DNA from: an uncultured Eubacteriales bacterium
Lineage (GTDB): Bacteria > Bacillota > Clostridia > Christensenellales > UBA1242
Assembly: GCA_902496015.1 (NCBI GenBank)
Contig: CABUZJ010000001.1
Span: forward strand, 1-64,000
Direction of reading: 5' to 3'
DNA length: 64,000 bases
Below are positions 26,409-34,760 of this stretch, piece after piece; the stretch's first letter is position 1; each line of letters opens with the position of its first letter. Below the pieces are notes generated by a model that saw only the letters and a list, made by a program, of their open reading frames with translations, was not told the origin of the DNA and did no database searches. The position numbers and the translations under genes were made by a program.

Positions 26409-29400
26409 ATGATTGGAACTCTTAACTCAGCCCAAAGTTATATTGAACTGAAAGATTATTTAAAGGCTTTTAATGAAACTAAGAAAAGGGTTGATGCTAA
26501 TCCAAATGACTTTAAACATTATTTCGGTGGAAATGATTTCGACCCTAATTCTATTATGGCTATAAACACTATTATGGCAAATGAAAGGGCTAGAAAAAAG
26601 CCACAAGCCGAATATGAAAAACTGAGTGCGTGCGTTACATTTTCTAATGCCATAACTGGGAATAATTCTAATGATGCAAGCAAACTGGCAACGCTTAATG
26701 ATGTTGATTGCAGTTATTACTGTTTTTCAAAAGAACTGGGTGAAGTGATAGATAAAAGAAGTGTATCGGGCGGAAAAAAATTAAAACATCCTGAAGAATT
26801 TTCAACTAACTTAATTGCAAATGCACAAAAAGATTTAGAAAGCAAAGAAGAAGAAGTTAAAAATGCCAAAAAAGCAACAAGCAAAGCAAGAAGAAAACTT
26901 GCAGGGAAAAGAATGATATTTTTGTTGTCATTTTTGCCATCAATTGCTGTGTTGTTTGCAACTGGGTTTGCGGCTTATGCTGGAATTTCGTGGCTTGCCG
27001 TTCAAACATTAACATTTTCACCTGTTGTGCTTGGTATTGCATTTTTGCCAGCAATAGGTGGGCTTGCTTTAACAAATGTGTTGCTTAAAAAAGTTATTGA
27101 AAGAGCAGCAAAAAATGTTGGGAAAGCAAAAGGAGAAGTTACTGCTTGCAAACAAAACGAGAAAAAGGCTGAAAGAGATAGAAAGAAAAGTTTTGAAGAA
27201 TATGCATCGCTTTATAAACATGCTAACAAAATTTTAAAGGGTTATACTTATGAACCAACATTTAACTCTTATTTAGGTGAAGAAGCATTGAAAGCAAGGG
27301 CGGAAGAGGCAAAAAATAGTAAAGGGGCAGAAACAAATCCTGAAAAACCAAAGACAGAGAGTTCGCAACAAGTTGAACAAAAGCCAACAATTAGCAGTCA
27401 GCCTGAAAATAACCCTAACAACATTAGCACACAACCATTACAAGAAAATCAAATTCAAAATGAAAGAGTTTTAAATCAAACAGATCTAGTTCAATCGAAC
27501 ACAAAAGTTGAGGAAGAGAATTTACAAGATATTTTAAATTCTGTAAAAAATAATCAAGAACTTGATACAGAAACTAATCCTAATCCAGAAAAAACCGAAA
27601 AAGAAAAAGTTGAGGAAGAAACACCTGAACAAAAAAACAATGATGATGAAAAAGGTAATAAAGATATTGAAGATGAGATGGCTTCATGGTTAGACTCTGG
27701 TGATACCGGCTTAGAAGACGACGAGCAGACTTTAGTAAAGGAAAAAGAAGATAACTTAAATAACACTAATAATTCTGTTATAGATAATAAAAGTAAAGCT
27801 GAATCGAATAATAATAATTCCATTTCTAGTTCAAAAAATAATAATGTTTTTGATTTGCCAGATGAAGATTTTACTTATGAAAAATGGCTTAAAGAAGAGG
27901 CAAAAACACAAGAAGTTCCAGAACTTTCAAATGACGAGTTAGATAATGTTGATAATTTATTTAAGCAAAGAAATTTAAACACTCAAACTTCTAGTGAAAG
28001 AGAAGATGAAAAGCAAGAAATGCGCAAAGCACTTAATTCTTATTTTGACAATGCAAACGAAAGCAATTTAACCGAGAATGATATTGAACTTGCTGATAAT
28101 ATGTTTAAAGAAATTAAAATAAAATCTGCTAAGGCTGGAAGCACTAATAATGAAGAAATAGATAGTAATGAGAATGTGCAAACTCAACAGGATAGTGCAA
28201 TTTGGAATAAAATTTCAAATGAAGCTAAAAACGATGAAATTAAAAACATTGAAAGTGAAAGAGATGGAGCAACTCCACGTATTTTAAACAATAAATCCTC
28301 TTTAAAACAAGACGATGATAATTATGATATTAAAGATGCAAATTTCGATTCTATAAACAAAGCAAATAATGAAAGTGTTGCAGTTGTTCCATATTCTAAA
28401 CAACAAACTGCAGTTGTAAAACAAGAAAAGCCTAAAAATTTATCAGGTAAAAGAAAAATCTCAATTAAAGACCTTATAAATTCTCAAAGTGCTAGGCAAC
28501 AAGTTGAAGATATGGGAAGTGAAAAGCCTGACAAGGTTAGTATAAATACAAAAAATAGCGAAGAACATAATGAAAACACGGCACTTGTGCCAACAAGAAA
28601 ATTACTAACAGAAAGAGCAAGACAATATGAACAATTGAATAACACAGACAAAACTCAGGAAATAACAGAAGATTACGATAACTTAGACACTGATAGAATT
28701 GAAGAGATAGAGCCAGAAGTTAAGCAAAATAGTATTGTGTTAAGGCCAGAGAATTCAACATCACTTATAAAAACTAATTATGCAGATAGACCAAAAGTAA
28801 TTAAAAATGCAACAAAACTTAAAAAACAAGAAGAAGAGCAGAAAAGACAAGAAGCAAATGAAAGACTTGAACTTGAAAGTCAAGACCTTTCAAGAAAAGA
28901 AATGTTTGACAGCATGAACTTAGCGCTTGAAGATGACTATGCTGGTGATTTCAGCGAGATTGTTCCAGCTGACTTTATGAATCTTGAACAACATGTAGAC
29001 GAACAATATGAGCAAGCCAAAGAATTAAAAAGAAAGGGGTCAGTTTCGCCACAAGAAAAAGAGTTTGTTGCAAGAGCGGAATATGAAAAAGCGGTTTGCG
29101 ATTATTATGGTAGGTTTGTTCCAAGAACCTATACAGATGGAAGAATTATAAAACCAGTTGATTATACTTTAAATTATACACCAAATGAAAACCTAGGATA
29201 TGATGACTTAAAGAAGAAAAAAAGCATTTTAAACTATAAACAAAAGGCATTTAAAGCCTTGGTGGAACTTGGAAGAGTGTCACTTGAAAATAAAGGTGCA
29301 GAACAAGATGTTATTGAAACTGGTATAGCGGTTTTCAATAATCAAATTGATTTGGCTAAGAAAAGAAGTCAAGAAGTTGAAAAAGAAATTGAAAAAAGAA

Positions 29401-30455
29401 ACAGAGCCATTATGGCAAATGTTGCTAATTCTATTTCAGTTGCAATGGGAACTAAAAGCAAATCTGTTAGATTTAATACAAAAGAACGAAAGATTGCTGA
29501 AGATACAGTTCATCAGTTACTAACAGATAATTTAAAAGAATATGGCAAAAAGAAATATTTAGCAAAATCTATGAGTGCAAAAAGAGAAGCGTTAGAAAGT
29601 GAAATTGAATATTTAAGGGATTGTGATGCTAAAATTTCTGCATTTTCGATATTTAAACAATTAAACTATAAAACGAGTGAAGAACTTAGGTATAATTTGG
29701 TATTAACTGATGCTAACAGCAGAACACTTGAAAACCTTGAAGTGTTGTTTAAAAGCAAAGGTGTGGGAAACACTCCTAAATCTAAGGTAGTTCATGAACA
29801 ACTGGAAATGACTAGAAATGTTGAGGCATATGAAGAGGCGAAAGCTGAACAAAATGCAAGAGATAATGAAATTTCTTCATTGGGCAAACTTTATGACAAA
29901 GCATTAAGTCAAGATGAAAAACAGTCAATTAGAAAAAGAATAGAGCAAACTCAACTTAAAAATGCTCAGGAAAATAGCGATTTTGAAAATCTTAAACTTA
30001 TTGCAAATGAAGATGCTTTAAAACAAATGCAAATAATTTCAAATTTTCATGGTAAAAAGATTAAGGCAGAAAGAGTTAGTGTGGCACGTGATGAAAATGT
30101 GAGTGAAGCTCGTAAAGAAAAGTTAGATGAAGCACAACAACTTTATGCTGAAATTAATAATTCTGTAAACTTTACAGAGCAAGATTATATAAGTATTGGT
30201 CAAGATAGGCTTGCGGTTTTAGAAAACTTGAAGAAAAAAGCAATGAATATTGATGAATTGATTAAAACTGCTAATAGTAAGCGATTTGAAGATAAATTAA
30301 AAAGAAAAGATTTAACTGATGAATATAAGCAAATGTTACTTTCTAGATTTAAAAATATGACGCGTAAACAAAAAAACACAGAAAATGAAATAAATAACCC
30401 CATAACGCAAGGACTAGAACAAGATACTGATAATGAACAAGAAATGGAAAGATAA
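26409..30455 (+). CDS. large membrane/coiled-coil protein of unknown function
   Basis: A 1348-aa protein I do not recognise. The start at 26409 is set by AAAGGAG upstream. Residues 1-165 are soluble and end in a Lys-rich helix. A hydrophobic stretch of about 60 residues (about 168-227; MIFLLSF...LALTNVLL) probably forms a two-helix hairpin, putting both ends in the cytoplasm. Residues ~300-850 are an Asn/Glu/Gln/Ser/Lys-rich acidic region, likely disordered. From ~850 to the end the protein is highly charged and helical, probably coiled coil. No enzyme motif, secretion signal or cell-wall anchor was found. It is a single gene with its own promoter and terminator. A scaffold or cell-organisation role is only a guess. 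Confidence 0.8.
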   Translation: MIGTLNSAQSYIELKDYLKAFNETKKRVDANPNDFKHYFGGNDFDPNSIMAINTIMANERARKKPQAEYEKLSACVTFSNAITGNNSNDASKLATLNDVDCSYYCFSKELGEVIDKRSVSGGKKLKHPEEFSTNLIANAQKDLESKEEEVKNAKKATSKARRKLAGKRMIFLLSFLPSIAVLFATGFAAYAGISWLAVQTLTFSPVVLGIAFLPAIGGLALTNVLLKKVIERAAKNVGKAKGEVTACKQNEKKAERDRKKSFEEYASLYKHANKILKGYTYEPTFNSYLGEEALKARAEEAKNSKGAETNPEKPKTESSQQVEQKPTISSQPENNPNNISTQPLQENQIQNERVLNQTDLVQSNTKVEEENLQDILNSVKNNQELDTETNPNPEKTEKEKVEEETPEQKNNDDEKGNKDIEDEMASWLDSGDTGLEDDEQTLVKEKEDNLNNTNNSVIDNKSKAESNNNNSISSSKNNNVFDLPDEDFTYEKWLKEEAKTQEVPELSNDELDNVDNLFKQRNLNTQTSSEREDEKQEMRKALNSYFDNANESNLTENDIELADNMFKEIKIKSAKAGSTNNEEIDSNENVQTQQDSAIWNKISNEAKNDEIKNIESERDGATPRILNNKSSLKQDDDNYDIKDANFDSINKANNESVAVVPYSKQQTAVVKQEKPKNLSGKRKISIKDLINSQSARQQVEDMGSEKPDKVSINTKNSEEHNENTALVPTRKLLTERARQYEQLNNTDKTQEITEDYDNLDTDRIEEIEPEVKQNSIVLRPENSTSLIKTNYADRPKVIKNATKLKKQEEEQKRQEANERLELESQDLSRKEMFDSMNLALEDDYAGDFSEIVPADFMNLEQHVDEQYEQAKELKRKGSVSPQEKEFVARAEYEKAVCDYYGRFVPRTYTDGRIIKPVDYTLNYTPNENLGYDDLKKKKSILNYKQKAFKALVELGRVSLENKGAEQDVIETGIAVFNNQIDLAKKRSQEVEKEIEKRNRAIMANVANSISVAMGTKSKSVRFNTKERKIAEDTVHQLLTDNLKEYGKKKYLAKSMSAKREALESEIEYLRDCDAKISAFSIFKQLNYKTSEELRYNLVLTDANSRTLENLEVLFKSKGVGNTPKSKVVHEQLEMTRNVEAYEEAKAEQNARDNEISSLGKLYDKALSQDEKQSIRKRIEQTQLKNAQENSDFENLKLIANEDALKQMQIISNFHGKKIKAERVSVARDENVSEARKEKLDEAQQLYAEINNSVNFTEQDYISIGQDRLAVLENLKKKAMNIDELIKTANSKRFEDKLKRKDLTDEYKQMLLSRFKNMTRKQKNTENEINNPITQGLEQDTDNEQEMER

Positions 30456-30456
30456 A

Positions 30457-30492
30457 AAATACCCACCAATTAAACTGGTGGGTATTTGGTTT
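30457..30492 (+). terminator. intrinsic terminator
   Basis: Perfect 12-bp arms AAATACCCACCA/TGGTGGGTATTT with a 7-nt loop, then GGTTTT, immediately after the stop of the 1348-aa gene. Confidence 0.85.
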
Positions 30493-30535
30493 TATGATTA
30501 AAATATTTATTAAATTACATTATTTGCTAAAATAT

Positions 30536-30564
30536 TTGACTAAAAAATATAAAAGATATAACAT
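30536..30564 (+). promoter_or_regulatory. promoter for the MscS-type channel gene
   Basis: TTGACT (30536-30541), 17 nt, TAACAT (30559-30564); an overlapping TATAAC (30557-30562) would give a 15-nt spacer. Confidence 0.6.
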
Positions 30565-30588
30565 TCTATTATACGAAGGAGTGAATTT

Positions 30589-31593
30589 ATGAATTGGGAA
30601 AGTTTATGGAATAGTATAGTTAATTATTTTGAAAATAATATTTGGAATATAATATTTTTCTTTGTTATTTTAATTCTTGGAATTATTATTATAAAAATAA
30701 TTATGAGCTTAATTAAAAAAGTTCTTTCTAAAACAAAAATGGAAAAAATAGCACAGCAATTTATTTGCACGGCAACTAAATTTTGTTTATGGTTAGTTTT
30801 AATTTTGTTGCTTTTAAGTCAAATTGGAGTGGAAATTTCTGGCATATTAACTGCAATTAGTGCTTTAATTCTTGCCGTGGGCATGGCACTTGAAACAAAT
30901 ATGGCAAACCTTGCAAATGGCATAGTTATTGTTTCTAATCATATGTTTAAAAAGGGGGATTATATAATTGTTGATGGTGTTGAAGGAAATATTATTGATA
31001 TAAACTTTCTTTTTACCACACTTTTGACCAGTGATAATAAAAAAATAACACTTCCAAATTCAACAATAGTAAACTCATCAGTTGTTAATCTTGGGGCTAA
31101 CGACAAAAGAAGAGTAGACATAACATTTTCAGTTGCTTATGAAAGTGATGTTGAACTTGTGAAAAAAATAGTTACTGATGTTATGAAAAGTAATGGGAGA
31201 GTTTATTTGGACCCCGCACCGTTTTGTAGATTAAAAACCATGAATGCTTCTAGCCTAGACTTCTTTGCTAATTGTTGGTGTGATAATGAAGATTATTGGG
31301 AAGTTTATTATTATATTATGGAGTGGGTTTACAATGAGTTTAAACGCAATAACATTTCTGTGCCTTATAATCAGCTTGAAGTGAGAGAAAGGACGGATAA
31401 TGTGGTGGCACCAATTATTAACACAGCATTACCTGAACGCACTGAAAAAGTAAGACTTGCCAAAAAAGAAAATGATGTATTTAATATATTAAAATCTAGA
31501 ATGCATGCTAAAAATAATAAAAAAGATAAGAAAAATAAGAAAGAAAATAAAAAAGTAGAAAAAGAAGAATCAAAAGAAAATTTAATTGCTTAA
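30589..31593 (+). CDS. MscS-family mechanosensitive ion channel
   Basis: A 334-aa protein with three N-terminal helices (about 18-40, 60-80, 85-110). The pore-lining helix region ALILAVGMALETNMANLANGIVIV is followed by the MscS beta domain (KKGDYIIVDGVEGNIIDI). It releases solutes on hypo-osmotic shock. The last ~45 residues are Lys/Glu-rich and probably disordered. GAAGGAGTG precedes the ATG. Monocistronic, with its own terminator. Confidence 0.92.
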   Translation: MNWESLWNSIVNYFENNIWNIIFFFVILILGIIIIKIIMSLIKKVLSKTKMEKIAQQFICTATKFCLWLVLILLLLSQIGVEISGILTAISALILAVGMALETNMANLANGIVIVSNHMFKKGDYIIVDGVEGNIIDINFLFTTLLTSDNKKITLPNSTIVNSSVVNLGANDKRRVDITFSVAYESDVELVKKIVTDVMKSNGRVYLDPAPFCRLKTMNASSLDFFANCWCDNEDYWEVYYYIMEWVYNEFKRNNISVPYNQLEVRERTDNVVAPIINTALPERTEKVRLAKKENDVFNILKSRMHAKNNKKDKKNKKENKKVEKEESKENLIA

Positions 31594-31622
31594 AACCGAC
31601 AATACCTATTGTTGGTTTTTTT
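31593..31622 (+). terminator. intrinsic terminator after the MscS gene
   Basis: Arms AAACCGACAAT/ATTGTTGGTTT (one G-U pair) around ACCT with a long T-run; it overlaps the last base of the stop codon. Confidence 0.8.
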
Positions 31623-31627
31623 ATTTG

Positions 31628-31656
31628 TTGCAATATAAAAATTTATTTGATATAAT
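31628..31656 (+). promoter_or_regulatory. extended -10 promoter for prfB-tsaD
   Basis: TTGCAA (31628-31633), 17 nt, TATAAT (31651-31656) with TG at 31648-31649 forming an extended -10. Confidence 0.8.
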
Positions 31657-31685
31657 AACCTAGAAATTTTAAGAGTTGAGGAGTT

Positions 31686-32795
31686 ATGATTGATTTAGAA
31701 GAAGTAAAAAAAATAATGGAGGTTCAAGAAAGGCTAATATCTAGCATAGATTTAACATATTTGCATATAAAACGGCAATCGCTTTACACAAAACTTGAAA
31801 TGGCTAATAAGCGTGGAGACCAAAGAGATGCCAAATATATTGGTGCTGAAATTAAAGAAGTTGAAGAAATAACCAAACTTTGTGCAGATGTAGGCGGGTC
31901 GATGCAGGCGATATTGGAACTTTATAAAAGCCCTGAAATTGTATGCAATAAGCAAATGTTAAAAGTTTTAGAAGAAGAATTTATAAACGCAAAACAAAAA
32001 ACCGAAAGATTAGAAATAATAACTTGTTTTAGGGGAAAATATGATAAAGGTGATGCTATAATAGAAATACATGCGGGAGCTGGTGGTGTTGATGCACAAG
32101 ACTGGGCAGAAATTTTAAGTGAAATGTATTTAAGTTATGCACAAAAAAATAACCTTAAAGTTGATGTGCTTGATAAAAATAAAGGTGATATTGCAGGCAT
32201 TAAAAGTCTTACAATGAAAGTTTATGGTGAATATGCTTATGGTGCCCTTAAATATGAAACGGGAGTGCATAGATTAGTTAGAAATAGTCCGTTTGATAGT
32301 AAAAACAGAAGGCACACTTCATTTGCTAGTGTTCAAGTTTTGCCTTCAATTGAAAAAAATGAAGATATTGTTATCAATCCTGAAGATTTAAAAATTGAAA
32401 CATTTAGAAGTGGTGGTGCTGGTGGGCAAAATGTTAATAAAACAGAAAGTGCTGTTAGAATTACACATTTGCCAACCGGAATTGTGGTTGCGTGCCAAAA
32501 TGAAAGAAGCCAAATGCAAAATAAAGAACAAGCGTTAAGCGTTTTGGTTTCTAAACTCACAGCAATTAATATTAACAAACAAGATGAAGAAAAAAATAAA
32601 ATTATTGCTTTACAAAAAAAGATAGAGTGGGGAAATCAAATTCGGTCTTATGTTTTTTCGCCTTATACTCAGGTAAAAGATAATAGAACAGATGTTGTGG
32701 TTACCAATGTTTATGCAGTGTTAGATGGTGAATTATCACCGTTTATTAATGCAGAACTTAAAAAATTTTCAAGTTTAATTAGAGAGGAAACATGA
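31686..32795 (+). CDS. prfB: peptide chain release factor 2
   Basis: A 369-aa RF2 that reads UGA and UAA stops. The stop-codon tripeptide SPF sits in RNSPFDSKNRRHTSF (about 200) and the hydrolysis motif GGQ in GGAGGQNVNKTESAVR (about 246). The whole protein is in one frame. The place where many bacteria have the programmed UGA frameshift (near codon 25) reads ISSIDLT with no stop, so autoregulation by frameshifting is absent. TGAGGAG precedes the ATG. It overlaps tsaD by 4 nt (ATGA). Confidence 0.97.
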   Translation: MIDLEEVKKIMEVQERLISSIDLTYLHIKRQSLYTKLEMANKRGDQRDAKYIGAEIKEVEEITKLCADVGGSMQAILELYKSPEIVCNKQMLKVLEEEFINAKQKTERLEIITCFRGKYDKGDAIIEIHAGAGGVDAQDWAEILSEMYLSYAQKNNLKVDVLDKNKGDIAGIKSLTMKVYGEYAYGALKYETGVHRLVRNSPFDSKNRRHTSFASVQVLPSIEKNEDIVINPEDLKIETFRSGGAGGQNVNKTESAVRITHLPTGIVVACQNERSQMQNKEQALSVLVSKLTAININKQDEEKNKIIALQKKIEWGNQIRSYVFSPYTQVKDNRTDVVVTNVYAVLDGELSPFINAELKKFSSLIREET

Positions 32796-33811
32796 AAGAT
32801 AAACAATTTTTAGTTTTAGGAATAGAGAGCAGTTGCGACGAAACAAGTGTTTCGGTTGTGGCAGATGGAAGAAAAATTTTATCTAACGTTGTGTCTAGTC
32901 AAATTGACATACATAAAATTTATGGGGGCGTTGTGCCAGAAATTGCTAGCAGAAACCATGTTAAAAATATTAACGAGGTTTATTATCAGGCACTAAATTT
33001 AGCAGGCGTTACGCTTGATGACATTGATGCAATTGCGGTTACTTATGGGGCTGGTCTTTTGGGTGCACTTGTGGTGGGAGTGAACTTTGCAAAGGGGTTA
33101 GCATATAGCACCAAAAAATCTTTAATTGCAGTTAATCATATTGAAGGGCATATTGCGGGCAATTATTTAACATATCCTAATTTAAAACCACCTTTTGTGT
33201 GCCTTATTGTTAGTGGTGGGCATACAGCCTTGGTGCTAATGAAAGATTATACAACTCGTAAACTTATTGGAACCACACATGATGATGCAATTGGCGAAGC
33301 GTTTGATAAGGTTGCAAGAGAATGTGGTTTGTCTTATCCTGGTGGACCTAGTGTGCAGAATGCTGCAAAAGAAGGAAATGCAAACATAAAATTTATAACT
33401 AAACCACATGATAGTAAAGATTTTAATTTTAGTTATAGTGGTCTTAAAACTGCAGTTATTAATTATATTCATAATAAGAAGCAGAAAGGTGGAGATATAA
33501 AAATAAACGATGTGTGTGCTTCGTTTCAAGAAGAGGCAACTGAACAGGTTGCGGTTAAGGCAATTAATGCTTGCATAAAATTTAAAGAAAAAAAACTTGT
33601 TATAAGTGGGGGAGTGAGTGCCAATCTTAAATTAAGAGAAAAACTTGAAAAAATGGCAAAAGAACATAATATAAGTGTGTTTTATCCTGAACTTAAATTA
33701 TGTACCGATAATGCAGCAATGATTGCCAGCGCTGGTTACTACAATTATATTGCTGGGAAAAATATAGTAGACCCAAGAACATTAGCACCTACAAGCACTA
33801 TTGAGTTATAA
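32792..33811 (+). CDS. tsaD: tRNA N6-threonylcarbamoyladenosine synthase subunit TsaD
   Basis: A 339-aa Kae1/TsaD ASKHA-fold protein. It starts GIESSCDETSVSVV and has metal-site motif NHIEGHIAGN (about 113-122), then VSGGHTALV and FSYSGLKTAV. It makes the t6A37 modification of ANN-decoding tRNAs with TsaB, TsaC and TsaE, none of which is in this window. Its ATG overlaps the prfB stop, so the two are translationally coupled. Confidence 0.97.
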   Translation: MKDKQFLVLGIESSCDETSVSVVADGRKILSNVVSSQIDIHKIYGGVVPEIASRNHVKNINEVYYQALNLAGVTLDDIDAIAVTYGAGLLGALVVGVNFAKGLAYSTKKSLIAVNHIEGHIAGNYLTYPNLKPPFVCLIVSGGHTALVLMKDYTTRKLIGTTHDDAIGEAFDKVARECGLSYPGGPSVQNAAKEGNANIKFITKPHDSKDFNFSYSGLKTAVINYIHNKKQKGGDIKINDVCASFQEEATEQVAVKAINACIKFKEKKLVISGGVSANLKLREKLEKMAKEHNISVFYPELKLCTDNAAMIASAGYYNYIAGKNIVDPRTLAPTSTIEL

Positions 33812-33820
33812 AGTATTAAT

Positions 33821-33853
33821 AAAAAATTCACGATTTAATCGTGAATTTTTTTC
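33821..33853. terminator. bidirectional intrinsic terminator after tsaD
   Basis: Arms AAAAAATTCACGA/TCGTGAATTTTTT around TTTAA, between the convergent tsaD and YugP-type genes. Confidence 0.85.
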
Positions 33854-33888
33854 AAATTAATTATTTAAAAATTTAACTAATGAGGGAC

Positions 33889-34611
33889 TTAATCTTTATT
33901 AGATGTTATTGCTAGAACATAAATAAAAAATCTTAAAAAGTAAACTAATGAAGTGAGTAATGCAGCAAGATAAGTAAGTTCGGCTGCTTTTAAAACTTTC
34001 TTTGCAGGAGCAATGTCTTCAATTTCAAATGTGCCACTTTCTTGAAGTAAAGCAAGAGCACGCTTTGAAGCATTTCTTTCAACTGGTAATGTGATTAAAT
34101 AAAATAAGGTTGATAAGAAATAAAGCCCTGTGGCAACCCAAATTAAAATTTGCCCTATAACTGTTGTTCCGCTAACAAATAGCATTATTAAGCCTACGAT
34201 AAAAAGCGGGTAAAACATAATAGAACCAAAATTAGCACATGGCACAATAATATTTCGTATTTTAAGCGGACCATAACCAGTTTTATGCTGTATAGCATGG
34301 CCAATTTCATGAGCAACCACACCTATGCCTGCAACGGAACTGGTCGCTCTGGTTGATTGAGAAAGATTTATCGTTTTAGTTTTTGGGTTATAATTATCTG
34401 TTAAATTACCTTTGATTTCACCAATTTTAACATCAGTTAAACCTGCATATTCAAGCATTTTAATTGTAGCTTCTTGGGTTGTTATTTTATTTACAGGTTC
34501 AAGATTCTTATATTGATTAAATGTGGTGTTCACTTTTGTTTGGGCATAGATACCAAATATTAAACATATTAAAATTAAAATTGGTGTTAAAATGTAGAGT
34601 GTGTAAAGCAT
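33889..34611 (-). CDS. YugP-type membrane zinc metallopeptidase
   Basis: A 240-aa protein with an N-terminal helix (about 4-23), zinc motif VVAHEIGHAIQHKTGY, and two to three hydrophobic helices in the second half. This layout is that of the neutral zinc metallopeptidase Zn_2 family (Bacillus YugP). Substrate unknown. AAGGAG precedes the ATG; it stands alone, divergent from addB. Confidence 0.9.
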   Translation of the reverse strand: MLYTLYILTPILILICLIFGIYAQTKVNTTFNQYKNLEPVNKITTQEATIKMLEYAGLTDVKIGEIKGNLTDNYNPKTKTINLSQSTRATSSVAGIGVVAHEIGHAIQHKTGYGPLKIRNIIVPCANFGSIMFYPLFIVGLIMLFVSGTTVIGQILIWVATGLYFLSTLFYLITLPVERNASKRALALLQESGTFEIEDIAPAKKVLKAAELTYLAALLTSLVYFLRFFIYVLAITSNKD

Positions 34612-34661
34612 AAGTTATCTCCTTAAAAATTAAAATAAATTATATTTCATTTTATTATTTA

Positions 34662-34690
34662 ATAATAAATATTTTATGAGGTTTTGTCAA
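34662..34690 (-). promoter_or_regulatory. sigma-A promoter for the YugP-type gene
   Basis: Minus strand: TTGACA (34690-34685), 17 nt, TATTAT (34667-34662), about 50 nt before the ATG. Confidence 0.65.
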
Positions 34691-34725
34691 AAAGAATTTA
34701 TTAACGCAATGATTATTATAAATTA

Positions 34726-34754
34726 TTGTAAAGTTTGTCAAATTATGCTAAACT
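34726..34754 (+). promoter_or_regulatory. promoter giving a near-leaderless addB mRNA
   Basis: TTGTAA (34726-34731), 17 nt, TAAACT (34749-34754) with TG at 34746-34747 (extended -10). The ATG follows at 34761, only 6 nt after the -10 box, and no Shine-Dalgarno sequence is present. Confidence 0.6.
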
Positions 34755-34760
34755 TAAACT

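Noticed and set aside
31720..31770. Programmed frameshift site in prfB
   Set aside because: No in-frame UGA or slippery CUU is present; the 369-aa frame is continuous.
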